From: Candidatus Fraserbacteria bacterium | GTDB lineage: Bacteria; Bipolaricaulota; Bipolaricaulia; RBG-16-55-9; JAJCYT01 | Direction: 5' to 3' | Length of the DNA: 64,000 nt | NCBI GenBank assembly: GCA_029262795.1 | Contig: JAJCYT010000034.1 | Coordinates: 62,001 to 126,000 of the forward strand | Shown here: positions 42,728 to 51,261 of the stretch, one piece after another | How positions within the stretch are numbered: position 1 is the first letter of the stretch | Layout: every line of letters begins with the position of its first letter | Notes under the pieces: model-generated | The model's input: only the letters and a program-made list of their open reading frames with translations | What the model was told of the DNA's origin: nothing | Database searches by the model: none | Position numbers and translations under genes: made by a program

Positions 42728-42795
42728 AGGCTTCAATCCCCCCAACCCCCCTTTCTAAGGGGGACTACATTTGGTTGCGGGAGTGAGTTCTGGAT
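42728..42795 (-). repeat. G-rich palindromic repeat, copy 7
   Basis: Reverse orientation, GGCTTCAATCCCCCCAACCC and CTTTCTAAGGGGGACTACATTTGGTTGCGGG. The first ~45 bases match copy 4 nearly exactly, including GGTTGCGGG-like extension. Confidence 0.8.
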
Positions 42796-42919
42796 TAGAA
42801 GTTTTTTCTTGCTGAAGCTTTGATGGAATGGTTCAGAAACAAAAATGTGTAAAAAATCAGGCATAAGAAACGGATAAAAAAATTGTCTAATGTGGGTATC
42901 TTCATTACACTGAGAGACT

Positions 42920-43510
42920 ATGAAAATTAAAAAGATTTCTTGGCTGATATTGCCTGTATTAATGGTCTTGTTGACAGGGTGCGATCTATTAGATCTGTTT
43001 AAACCAGCTGTTCCAGATGAACAGCCAGAACCTGAACCTCCAGCGATGACAGAAGATATGTATGAGGTGTTGATTGAGTTCGAAGACACCACTGGCTCAC
43101 ACAACTACATTCATCCACATGCCTCAATTACAAATGCACAGTGGGTGGAAACATGCAGCGTGGATGATTTAAACAACTTCTGTGACGCAAATCGCCCATT
43201 GCCCATGCTGGAAATTGAAATGCTCAACGATGGGAATGCCGATATTACTTACATTCTCGGTCGCATTGAAGTATGGGGACGAGATGGCGAAATGATCACT
43301 GTGGGGAACTGGTTTGAAAGGACATTCAACGCCAAAGACGGTCAAGTCAATGTATGGCAGATGCGAGAAACCATTTCTGTACAAGTGGATGTGAAAACGC
43401 TGTGCCTTGAAGCCGCAAGACCTGCCTGTGCCTTAGACAATTACACCACTGAAAAGGTGGAAAAAGTGATCCTGAACCTCGAAGGCATGGAGATTGTAGG
43501 CGGCAGTTAA
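42920..43510 (+). CDS. Lipoprotein of unknown function
   Basis: 196 aa. Lipobox LVLLTGC at residues ~18-24 gives a lipid-anchored protein after signal peptide cleavage. The body is acidic (EQPEPEPPAMTEDMYEVLIEFED) with four further cysteines, one in ETCSVDDLNNFCDANRP, and Ig-like beta pattern. No family recognised. The next two genes encode further exported proteins. Confidence 0.65.
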   Translation: MKIKKISWLILPVLMVLLTGCDLLDLFKPAVPDEQPEPEPPAMTEDMYEVLIEFEDTTGSHNYIHPHASITNAQWVETCSVDDLNNFCDANRPLPMLEIEMLNDGNADITYILGRIEVWGRDGEMITVGNWFERTFNAKDGQVNVWQMRETISVQVDVKTLCLEAARPACALDNYTTEKVEKVILNLEGMEIVGGS

Positions 43511-43536
43511 GCTATTCAGTTACACCTAAGGTTGAG

Positions 43537-44256
43537 GTGGAGGTGTTTAATCTGAGAGGGTTTTACAAATTTTATATCCTGCTGTTGGTTTGCTTTGCTG
43601 TAGGCAGTACGAATGATCTGTCATACTCGCAAGATGAGCCACTTGAGTTGGAAGGGTTTGTCGTTGGTGGCGGCACATTTGTTCAAGGCTTGCTGCTGGA
43701 TTTAGAACCCTTGGAAACCCTTATATCCACTGAATTCGACAGCGACATTGAGTTTGCAGATCAACCTTTATTTATGACAATTGGTGGCGGTGGGTTTGCA
43801 GGCCGCGACCTTCGCATTGGCATGTTTGGTATCACTGGGGCTTGGTCAGGAGAGGTGGCGGCGCCTGCTTTTGATACGGCAACGTTGAATCTGAATTATG
43901 ACGGCTTGTATCTGGAACAAAACCTTTTTCAGGAATCATCACTTCAATTTTCAATAGGGGCTTTAATCGGTGCGGGTGTTTGGAAAATTGAACTGCTCAG
44001 TGGCAATGCCATTACCTTTGAAGACAGTTTAAAGCAACCCATCGCCGTATTGCTCGAACGGGAATTTCTCTTGTTGCAACCTTATGTGAGTAGCGAATAC
44101 CATTGGGGTGGTATGGGCCTTCAGCTTCAGGCAGGCGTGCTTGGCACCTTTAGCCTGTCGCCCTGGTTTTTGCCTGGACGGGTTGAGCTTGAAGGCGGCC
44201 CGATGTCGATAAATTTAATACCGACCATAACTTTGAGCCTCATTTTTGGAGTGTGA
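43537..44256 (+). CDS. Exported protein of unknown function, outer-membrane-like
   Basis: 239 aa; starts GTG (43537 or 43543; GAGGTGGAG overlaps them). N-terminal hydrophobic segment (FYKFYILLLVCFAVGSTN). The mature part has repeated Gly-rich strands (MTIGGGGFAGRDLRIGMFGITG), a pattern seen in beta-barrel outer-membrane proteins. It is followed directly by a similar-sized exported protein. Not recognised. Confidence 0.55.
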   Translation: MEVFNLRGFYKFYILLLVCFAVGSTNDLSYSQDEPLELEGFVVGGGTFVQGLLLDLEPLETLISTEFDSDIEFADQPLFMTIGGGGFAGRDLRIGMFGITGAWSGEVAAPAFDTATLNLNYDGLYLEQNLFQESSLQFSIGALIGAGVWKIELLSGNAITFEDSLKQPIAVLLEREFLLLQPYVSSEYHWGGMGLQLQAGVLGTFSLSPWFLPGRVELEGGPMSINLIPTITLSLIFGV

Positions 44257-44257
44257 C

Positions 44258-44935
44258 ATGAGAAAATTTTCAATCATTTGGGCGCTGCTGATCATGGTTT
44301 TGTTTGCCGCGCATGAGGTTCATGCCCAATCGCCTGTACAGATTTTGACGAGTCAGGGATCAGGTTATATTTTGCTCAGCATTGGTGACCTTAACAATGC
44401 ACTGCGACAGGCAGGCTACCCTGCATTGCCGGAGACCACGCCCATTTATGGCAGCACATCCTTGTTTCCCAAAGAAGATCGCCCTTGGCAACTGGGGTTA
44501 ACCGCACTTTTTTGGAACAACAAAGCAGGTGAAATTATTTCACTGGATGCCAGTTTCTTTGGCGGAGTGTTTGACTGGACCTTGAGCCAACTGTCGGCGG
44601 GCCGCATCAGTGCGGGGCTGGCGGGTGGATTTAATTTGTCTCAGCTGGCCGTTCGCAAGGGATTGGTGTTCGGTTTCGACGATGTGCTTCGCCCAGGCGA
44701 AGGTCAGTTTTCCAGCATCCAGCGCTGGGGGGTATGGGGAACGCCCTATTTGCAATATGAACTTTCCGTGTTGAAAAGTAATTTTTTGGTGCGTGTGTGG
44801 GCAGGCTTGCTGTTGACGCCGTGGAGTTCCGACTGGAGTCAGTTGGGCACGACTTTCGACAGCATCGAATTTGAGGGACCGCCCAACAACATTGGTGGTC
44901 CATTTGGCATGGCGGAGATCAGTTTTGGATTTTAA
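44258..44935 (+). CDS. Exported protein of unknown function, probably a paired partner
   Basis: 225 aa from the ATG at 44258, one base after the preceding stop, with GGAG 6 nt upstream. Signal peptide (IIWALLIMVLFAAHEVHAQ). The body has long beta segments ending in aromatic residues and closes with GGPFGMAEISFGF, as outer-membrane beta-barrels often do. Not recognised. Coupled to the gene before it. Confidence 0.6.
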   Translation: MRKFSIIWALLIMVLFAAHEVHAQSPVQILTSQGSGYILLSIGDLNNALRQAGYPALPETTPIYGSTSLFPKEDRPWQLGLTALFWNNKAGEIISLDASFFGGVFDWTLSQLSAGRISAGLAGGFNLSQLAVRKGLVFGFDDVLRPGEGQFSSIQRWGVWGTPYLQYELSVLKSNFLVRVWAGLLLTPWSSDWSQLGTTFDSIEFEGPPNNIGGPFGMAEISFGF

Positions 44936-44938
44936 TTT

Positions 44939-45736
44939 ATGACCTTAATCAAACAATGGAACGATGTAAAACATCCTGTGATCGGGATGTTGCACCTGCC
45001 ATCATTGCCCGGTGCGCCCGGTTCACAAAAATCCTTAAAGCAAATTCAAAGCGATGTGTTGCGCGATGGCGAATTGTTGCTGGAAGGCGGCGTGCATGGC
45101 CTGATGATGGAAAATTTTGGCGACGTGCCTTTTTACCCAGGCCGCGTGCCAGCACATACCGTGGCTTACATGACCACAATTGCCGCCGAAGTGAAGCGTC
45201 AGTTTGATCTGCCTCTTGGCATCAATGTGCTGCGAAACGATGGTCTTACCGCCTTGGCGATTGCCCATGCCACAGGATCGGAATACATTCGCGTCAACGT
45301 CCTCAGTGGCGCACGGGTGACGGATCAAGGCATCTTGCAGGGCATCGCGCATGATCTGTTGCGATATAAATCAGAACTCAATTCGGATGTGAAAATTTTG
45401 GCTGATGTCAACGTAAAACACTCTGCGCCGGTTGGTCCCTATCCACTCGAAGATGAGGTCGAAGACACCATCGATCGTGCTTTGGCCGATGCCCTGGTGG
45501 TGTCCGGTACAGGCACCGGCAAGTCCGTGGATCAAGGCGAACTGACTGAGGTGCGTGGGTATGCGCCAACAACACCTATTTTTTTAGGCAGTGGTGTCAG
45601 CGCAGAAAACATTCAATCCTTCTTGCCAACGGCCACAGGCTTTATCGTCGGCACGTCGCTCAAAGTAGATGGCGTGTCCACCAATCCTGTGGAAGTGCAG
45701 CGCGTCAAGGCATTGATGGCTGCGCTCGAAAGCTGA
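44939..45736 (+). CDS. BtpA-family TIM-barrel protein
   Basis: 265 aa. VIGMLHLPSLPGAPG, VHGLMMENFGDVPF and ADALVVSGTGTGKSVD are the signature motifs of the BtpA family (TIM-barrel; also related to phosphosugar enzymes). In cyanobacteria BtpA helps photosystem I accumulation; in other bacteria its role is unknown and it may be an enzyme of unknown substrate. It starts 4 nt after the preceding stop, so it is in the same unit. Confidence 0.88.
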   Translation: MTLIKQWNDVKHPVIGMLHLPSLPGAPGSQKSLKQIQSDVLRDGELLLEGGVHGLMMENFGDVPFYPGRVPAHTVAYMTTIAAEVKRQFDLPLGINVLRNDGLTALAIAHATGSEYIRVNVLSGARVTDQGILQGIAHDLLRYKSELNSDVKILADVNVKHSAPVGPYPLEDEVEDTIDRALADALVVSGTGTGKSVDQGELTEVRGYAPTTPIFLGSGVSAENIQSFLPTATGFIVGTSLKVDGVSTNPVEVQRVKALMAALES

Positions 45737-45748
45737 TTTTTCCAATTC

Positions 45749-47143
45749 ATGCAGCAATTATTGGCTCTGCTGGCGTTTGTGTTTTCCAGCTTCAATCCTG
45801 CCCAACCTGTCGATGTCGTGCCTGAATTGGCTCAGGCACTTGATGTCATTCAATTAGAAGAAGTTCACAAGTTAGGCTACCGTGGAGAAGGCATCACTGT
45901 TATGGTCATCGATCGCTTTCCCAGTGGGCATGCCAAGCGGGTGGTGGAGTTGTTGCTGGCAGTGGCGCCGGAAGTGTCTTTGATTCAAGTGGATGTCAAC
46001 CAGGGTTTTTCGCCAGCGTTTGCCGCAGCTCAAAGAAATGTTGGCAGCTATCAGCTCATCAACATGAGTGTGGTGTTGGAAGGCGTAGACGTTGGTGCGG
46101 TGCTTTCACAAATCCCCTGTGCAGATTTACAATTCAATCAACAGGATGTTTTATCCAGCCTGGCCCGACAGGATGTGATCCTCGTGGGGGCGGCTGGCAA
46201 TGACGGCCATGCCAATGCCCTGGCCCAGCCAAGTTGTCACCCTGACGTGGTTTCAGTGGGAGCCACTTACGATGAAGCCTTATGGGAACCCGACCCTTTG
46301 TGTGAAGACACGCTGTTTGTGTTGGATCATCTGGCTTGCTTCAGCAATGAAGCCACCTTCCTCGATATCGTTGCGCCTGGACGCAGCATTCGTTTGCCGG
46401 ACGGGGGATTGTTCGATGGCACCAGTGCAGCGACGCCATTGGTGACCGGAGCGATTGCGTTGATGATGCAGGCCAACCCTGAGTTAAGCATCGACAGAAT
46501 TATCAGTGTGTTAAAGTCCAGCGGAGACAAATCATCCTCGCCGAGAACAGGGCGCTTCTACCCTCGATTGAACGTACTTGCCGCAGTCAGTGAGGCCATC
46601 CGATTGATTGATGTCAATGTTCCCATTGGCGATCCTCCTCAGATTGTATCGTTTGAGTTGCCCGATCATGTTTTTTTAGACACGCCTGGTCAGGGTATTT
46701 TGCATTTTCTGGATGTGGACACTGACATTCGCTCGATTCAAATTGAACAACAAATTTCAACCGAAGGTGCAAGAACACAAAGTATTTTGTTTAAACAACC
46801 GCCAACAGTGGAGGGCACGGTAGAGATTAGCCTTCACTGTGAGGTGCCTGGTCTGACCCATGCACGGATTGCTTTAATCGATGCTGCGGGCAATCGCAGC
46901 GAATCGCTGGGTTATCAGTATTTGTGTTTGTCTTCTTTGCCCACATTGACACGACTGGAGCGTGAACTCATCTTTGAAGCGGATCAGAACCTGAATGAAA
47001 CCATTGATGATGTTGAAATGCGTGCTGCTATTCAGAAATGGGTGCTGGGCCAATTGCTGCCTGAAGAAGCACACGTTGCAGATCGCCTCATGCTCAAACT
47101 GATTCAACTCTGGGTACAGCAAACGCCGCTTGATTTGATCTAA
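45749..47143 (+). CDS. Subtilisin-like (S8) peptidase with dockerin-like C-terminal module
   Basis: 464 aa. Signal peptide (LLALLAFVFSSFNPAQ). Catalytic residues of an atypical S8 peptidase: Asp in GITVMVIDRFPSGHAKRV with His in the same motif instead of a separate HGTHV; Asn in LVGAAGNDGHA; Ser in GTSAATPLVTGAIALM. Residues ~285-400 are Ig-like. The last ~55 residues (EADQNLNETIDDVEMRAAI, LMLKLIQLWVQQ) align with the dockerin-like module of the 892-aa protein at 55.7 kb, with two EF-hand-like halves. Secreted. Confidence 0.78.
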   Translation: MQQLLALLAFVFSSFNPAQPVDVVPELAQALDVIQLEEVHKLGYRGEGITVMVIDRFPSGHAKRVVELLLAVAPEVSLIQVDVNQGFSPAFAAAQRNVGSYQLINMSVVLEGVDVGAVLSQIPCADLQFNQQDVLSSLARQDVILVGAAGNDGHANALAQPSCHPDVVSVGATYDEALWEPDPLCEDTLFVLDHLACFSNEATFLDIVAPGRSIRLPDGGLFDGTSAATPLVTGAIALMMQANPELSIDRIISVLKSSGDKSSSPRTGRFYPRLNVLAAVSEAIRLIDVNVPIGDPPQIVSFELPDHVFLDTPGQGILHFLDVDTDIRSIQIEQQISTEGARTQSILFKQPPTVEGTVEISLHCEVPGLTHARIALIDAAGNRSESLGYQYLCLSSLPTLTRLERELIFEADQNLNETIDDVEMRAAIQKWVLGQLLPEEAHVADRLMLKLIQLWVQQTPLDLI

Positions 47144-47174
47144 TCTTTAAACAAACCTAAAATAATTTTATTCA

Positions 47175-47251
47175 GCGCCCGTAGCTCAGTGGATCAGAGT
47201 GCTTGCCTCCGGAGCAAGAAGTCAGGGGTTCAAATCCTCTCGGGCGCGCCA
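47175..47251 (+). tRNA. tRNA-Arg (anticodon CCG)
   Basis: Acceptor GCGCCCG pairs with CGGGCGC; anticodon stem CTTGC/GCAAG encloses loop CTCCGGA, anticodon CCG; T-arm GGGTTCAAATCC. CCA is encoded (47249-47251). Coordinates from the pairing of 47175-47181 with 47241-47247. Confidence 0.93.
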
Positions 47252-47345
47252 TGTGATTAGGGTTCTAAACTTTAACTCTATTGATCTTGTAAATGACCAT
47301 TTGTCTGTTTTGTTTTCCAAAGCAACGGCAAAGAGAGAGATTCTA

Positions 47346-47870
47346 GTGGACTTAATTGCTTTTGAAACGGTAGATGAAGCTTTAAGTGATGATTTTTGCA
47401 CATGGTTTTCAGGGTGGACGGATGGGTTGGGAAACTTTGAAATTTTTTCAAACCAGACGTCATTTTCCTTTGTGTATAAAACATCTGTAGCTCAAGCGGA
47501 TCTGGCTACGCTTGAATATATTCAGTCACAATTGAAGTGTGGCGATATCACCCGAACAAAGCCTGTAAAAGAGGGAAAAGTTGCTTATCAATTTAAAGTG
47601 TCAGACACGAAGGGAATTGCCAAGCTGATCGCTGTGCTTGAAGCCTATCCGCTGAAAACAGCCTCCAAATATTTACAGTTCAGTCTATGGCAAAAAGCAT
47701 TTTATTTGGATGGGCGCCATGATGAAAAAGACGCTGGTGACCAAGAGACCATGTCAAATTTAATCCATCAACTGAAGCTGGCCAAAGAAGAAGCAAAACG
47801 ATTACCGCAAGACCCTACCAGAGAAAAACATAAAGATATTTCAGGCAATCAATTGTCTTTATTCGAGTAG
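47346..47870 (+). CDS. LAGLIDADG-family homing endonuclease
   Basis: 174 aa from a GTG at 47346 (GAGAG upstream); the frame is open further back, into the tRNA, without a good start. FCTWFSGWTDGLGNFEIF is a LAGLIDADG motif (LAGLIDADG equivalent GWTDGLGNF), with TASKYLQFSLWQKAFYLD as the usual downstream sheet motif. A single motif suggests a homodimer. The tRNA-Arg gene just upstream is intact, so no intron in this strain. A long hairpin terminator follows. Confidence 0.75.
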   Translation: MDLIAFETVDEALSDDFCTWFSGWTDGLGNFEIFSNQTSFSFVYKTSVAQADLATLEYIQSQLKCGDITRTKPVKEGKVAYQFKVSDTKGIAKLIAVLEAYPLKTASKYLQFSLWQKAFYLDGRHDEKDAGDQETMSNLIHQLKLAKEEAKRLPQDPTREKHKDISGNQLSLFE

Positions 47871-47940
47871 CCCCTCTCATTCAACAGTGAATTGTAGAAC
47901 AGTGCGAGGGCAATCTCGGTGTTAATAAAAAAATATTTTG

Positions 47941-47980
47941 ATTCAAAAGCCACCTCGAATATTTGAGGTGGCTTTTGAAT
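47941..47980. terminator. Bidirectional terminator between convergent genes
   Basis: A perfect 16-bp stem (ATTCAAAAGCCACCTC, 47941-47956, with 47965-47980) lies between the endonuclease and zinc metallopeptidase genes, which converge. Confidence 0.85.
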
Positions 47981-48001
47981 TTGAAGTGTTTTAGAAGTTG
48001 A

Positions 48002-48775
48002 TCAGATGATGCTAAAGCATCGGCTCACGCCTTCAGTGAAACCAGCCATGTAGGCTTCGTTACGTTGTTCTGCTGTGCCGTGTGCACCGGGGACGAAGAA
48101 GGGAATGCCTTCGGGATCGCCAATTAAAGCCAGCAAATCAAATGCTTCGCCCAAGTCGATTTCAGTTAACAGCCCAAAAGATTTGGCGTATTTGGTGAAC
48201 GCACCCGCCATGCAGTCGGCTTGCAATTCGAGCTGAATGGTGAACCCGCCCAACAAGCCCAACAAGGCTTGGACCGCGTGACCAAATTCATGCGCAATCA
48301 CAACAGCCACAGCGAAATCACCAATGGACGTGCCTTTCACATTAAGAAAATTACCATCATAAAAAATGCTGTGCGTCACAGGGCAGTAAAACGCATTGTT
48401 CAATTCAGCCGGGCCACATGGCGTTTCAATGGGTTCGGTGTAAAGCTCAACCGACATAGGGGCCAGATAGGGCGCGCCGAAAACGCGAAAAGAACGTTCC
48501 CAAAAGGTATTCAAGTCATTGGCAATAAAGGCCACAAAGGCTTCAAGTGCAACAAAGTTGGGTTGAGGTTCAGTAGTGGCTTCTTCGATGTCTTCAGTTT
48601 CTTCAGCGTCTGTTTCCGCAGGGGGCGGGGGTGTGTCGTCCTGAGCATTGGCAATGACACCTTGAAACAATGTCCCTTGTTCGACAGAAACACCACTGCC
48701 AAAGATTGTGCTTGCCAGGATGACAGCAAAGAAAATTTTGAAAGTTAAATCAAATTTTGGAGAAAACTTGAGCAT
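48002..48775 (-). CDS. Neutral zinc metallopeptidase (YpfJ/Zn_peptidase family), exported
   Basis: 257 aa. Signal peptide (IFFAVILASTIFGSG). An acidic linker (EEATTEPQPN) leads to a catalytic domain: YCPVTHSIFYDGNFL, VVIAHEFGHAVQALLG (HExxH), ELQADCMAGAFTKYAK (third ligand in the ADC motif), and HGTAEQRNEAYMAGF. These match the neutral zinc metallopeptidase family (Pfam Zn_peptidase) throughout. Confidence 0.9.
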   Translation of the reverse strand: MLKFSPKFDLTFKIFFAVILASTIFGSGVSVEQGTLFQGVIANAQDDTPPPPAETDAEETEDIEEATTEPQPNFVALEAFVAFIANDLNTFWERSFRVFGAPYLAPMSVELYTEPIETPCGPAELNNAFYCPVTHSIFYDGNFLNVKGTSIGDFAVAVVIAHEFGHAVQALLGLLGGFTIQLELQADCMAGAFTKYAKSFGLLTEIDLGEAFDLLALIGDPEGIPFFVPGAHGTAEQRNEAYMAGFTEGVSRCFSII

Positions 48776-49007
48776 TAAAATCCCTTCATGATAAGGTGTA
48801 ATTAGATTCTTTCATAACTACGAGAAGGGAGTAGCTTTGGATCCCAAAATTATTGACGGCCAAGAAATGATTATTTTACTTGCGTTATTGAAGAATTTTT
48901 CTGATTTTCCACATTGCACTTTTCTCATATTCCTAATTACAATTGTAGTTAGTGTTTATTAAGCGCCGCATAACAGATGAAGCAATAAGGGGTTTAATGG
49001 AGCGGGC

Positions 49008-49538
49008 ATGGCAGCCATGTTAAATAGGCAATCTCAGTCAAAATGTTTCAGCTGCGGAGGCAAGTATCCTGATATAGATGGCCCAGTGCATCGATATATG
49101 GACTCTTCCCCAGGTTGCTGGGCAGTGTATGGTGATGTTTTGGCTCGTGAGTACAGTGACCCTACTTACTATGAAGTCCATCGTTTAACTGTTGATGCTT
49201 ATGCAGTTCAACACCCAGGGAAAGAAGATCGACAAAGCATACAGTCTGTTGGGGTACATTTAGTTCGTCTTTGCCTTTTTCTTGAACATGAGCTTACTGC
49301 TGAAAATGCGAATGCTGCCATGCTTGAGGCAGGCAAATATAAACACACATTTACTTGGTTGGAGCCACCCAGCTCACTTGGTTTAATAACGGCGGCGGAT
49401 GTTGCAAAGGCCAGTACAGTTCATGAACACAAGGCTATTGTCAGAGCATGGGCGCAATCGGTTTGGGACGCTTGGTTCGCGCACCACAATACAATCGGAG
49501 CGTGGTTGCCGACCGGCTGGTTAAGGAAATCAAACTAG
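49008..49538 (+). CDS. DUF5946-like protein
   Basis: 176 aa. CFSCGGKYPDIDGPVHRYM, SSPGCWAVYGDVLAREY and LTVDAYAVQHPG match the pattern of the DUF5946 family, whose function is unknown. The N-terminal CxxC suggests metal binding. Isolated from the neighbouring genes; followed by the gene-free stretch. Confidence 0.7.
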   Translation: MAAMLNRQSQSKCFSCGGKYPDIDGPVHRYMDSSPGCWAVYGDVLAREYSDPTYYEVHRLTVDAYAVQHPGKEDRQSIQSVGVHLVRLCLFLEHELTAENANAAMLEAGKYKHTFTWLEPPSSLGLITAADVAKASTVHEHKAIVRAWAQSVWDAWFAHHNTIGAWLPTGWLRKSN

Positions 49539-49659
49539 ATCTTGCCTCACCCAGAATAAAACTCAAGCCGTTATCTGATCTGTTTCTTAAAACCTCTTCT
49601 TTTCTTGGATCAGAATCAAAGTGGTTTATCAGCAAGTGATAAAGTTCTAAATAAAAAAT

Positions 49660-49925
49660 TGATCGCGTCGGCAGGCAGGGCGCCGAGCGCAATCTGTTCT
49701 CGTGTTCAAGGAGAAGCTAACTCCCTCTCACTCTGTTGTTCCTCACTGAAACGATGTACCCCAAACGAGTTAGAGCCTGCCAAGGAGGTCTCTCTACAAG
49801 GAATGCGACCATGGCTGGGGTAGCGTAAGCTGCTGGGCAAAAAACCGTTTTGGAAGGTGTAAACGGTAAAACCCTGGCAGTCTACGGCCCTAGGCACGCG
49901 CCTTGCAGAGCAAGGAGGTTGATGA
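49660..49925 (+). ncRNA. Candidate structured RNA of unknown family
   Basis: The stretch 49539-49998 has no convincing gene but many nested stems. GGCAGGC (49670-49676) pairs with GCCTGCC (49775-49781), enclosing hairpins GCGC-CGA-GCGC (49680-49690), TTCTC/GAGAA (49697-49715) and CTAACTC/GAGTTAG (49717-49723 with 49767-49773), a multibranched domain. Downstream are a GTAA-capped hairpin (49821-49832), ACCGTTT/AAACGGT (49844-49867) and CCTTGC-AGA-GCAAGG (49901-49915). Not a recognised RNase P, tmRNA or SRP RNA. It may belong to a mobile-element RNA such as the HEARO/omega group. Strand is uncertain. Confidence 0.4.
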
Positions 49926-49998
49926 TTCTCTACATGATGCAACAAATAATTGCCCAAAAAAGTGTCTCTCTGTAATGACTGTAAATTGAAAGCGCCGA

Positions 49999-51030
49999 AT
50001 GGCATGGACAGGCTCTTTACTCAAACCACTTACAATTGAAGCGGTGACAACACAATTGTCAAACATTTTAGCCTATTTTGTGTTTTCCGTCAATGGAAAA
50101 CAGGTGGAAAAATCGTTTTTGACCAATTATACTGCGCCTGCTTTGAAAAACTTACTCCAAATCATTCGATCCGGCCTGTTTGACGACCAACGCCTGCGCC
50201 TCGGCTGGCGCTTGTTGCTGTTTGTGTCGATGGTCATTTTAGTGGGAGGGATTTCTTTAATCCCCTTGGTCGCTTTGATTTTAGCTACCTGGGTGATGAC
50301 AGGGCTGGTGGACCGTCGCCCGTTTACTTCTGTTGGACTGCTTTTGAATCGCACCACTTTTGCAGAGCTGTTTGCTGGTGTGGGGTTTGGCGGGCTCTGG
50401 TTTTCGTTGATTTTTGCAGTGTTGTTTTTTTTGAATCAACCTGAATGGGCATCGGGTTTTATGCCCGAAGGTGTGGCTCAGGCGGTGTTTGTCTATGTGG
50501 TCATTCATATCTCGGTGGCCTTGCTTGAAGAATTGTTGATTCGGGGGTATTTGTTACAAACCCTTTCTGAGTCCGTGGGAGAATGGCCCGCCTTGTTGAT
50601 CACCTCATTAGGATTTGCATTGCTTCACTTGGACAACCCCAATGTGAATCCCATCAGCATCATTAACCTCAGTCTGGCCGGTTTAATGTTGGGGGCGATG
50701 GTCTTGAAAAATAAAACATTGTGGGCGGCGATTGGTTTTCACTTTGCCTGGAATTTCACCCAGGGGTTTGTGTTTGGCCTGCCTGTCAGCGGTGTTTTGT
50801 TTGATGATTATTTGCAACGATTCACGTTGAGTGGTCCAGAATGGCTCACTGGCGGTGCTTTCGGCCCTGAAGCCAGCCTGTTGACCACCGTGATGTTGGG
50901 CATGGCGACGTTCTGGATATTGCGAAGCTATCACTGGAAACCGAGTGAGGCGGCGTTTAAATCGTGGCACACCCATGTTCGCCCTCGGCACGCCTGGCAG
51001 GTGGCGCTTTCAAAAAGACCTCTTTCTTGA
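49999..51030 (+). CDS. CPBP-family intramembrane metalloprotease
   Basis: 343 aa. About eight spans. ALLEELLIRGYLLQTL (EExxxR), LGFALLHLDNPN and IGFHFAWNFTQG are the three CPBP/Abi glutamate and histidine motifs of intramembrane proteases (CAAX-protease-like). The start is uncertain: the first ~60 residues are not clearly membrane-linked and a later start is possible. It could process lipidated or peptide substrates. Confidence 0.8.
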   Translation: MAWTGSLLKPLTIEAVTTQLSNILAYFVFSVNGKQVEKSFLTNYTAPALKNLLQIIRSGLFDDQRLRLGWRLLLFVSMVILVGGISLIPLVALILATWVMTGLVDRRPFTSVGLLLNRTTFAELFAGVGFGGLWFSLIFAVLFFLNQPEWASGFMPEGVAQAVFVYVVIHISVALLEELLIRGYLLQTLSESVGEWPALLITSLGFALLHLDNPNVNPISIINLSLAGLMLGAMVLKNKTLWAAIGFHFAWNFTQGFVFGLPVSGVLFDDYLQRFTLSGPEWLTGGAFGPEASLLTTVMLGMATFWILRSYHWKPSEAAFKSWHTHVRPRHAWQVALSKRPLS

Positions 51031-51261
51031 TATCCTTATATCCTTGAGAAAATTTTCACAATTGGATGCGATGTGTAATGAGATCAGATTTGCAAAAGCC
51101 GCCCACAATTTTGCAAAATGTGCGTAATTTTTTTAACGCGTTATTAGAGTTATTTTCTCGATTTGGGCCAGAGTCACCCAGGGCCAGACAGCATCATGAA
51201 TTTCAACAGATGGATGATGCCAACTTGAGAGACGCCTCTTGAAAGCGAGTGCCCAGCTTCC

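Noticed and set aside
17414-42795. Repeated G-rich palindromes considered as a CRISPR array
   Set aside because: The copies are scattered over 25 kb in both orientations with genes between them and no regular spacers; no cas gene is present.
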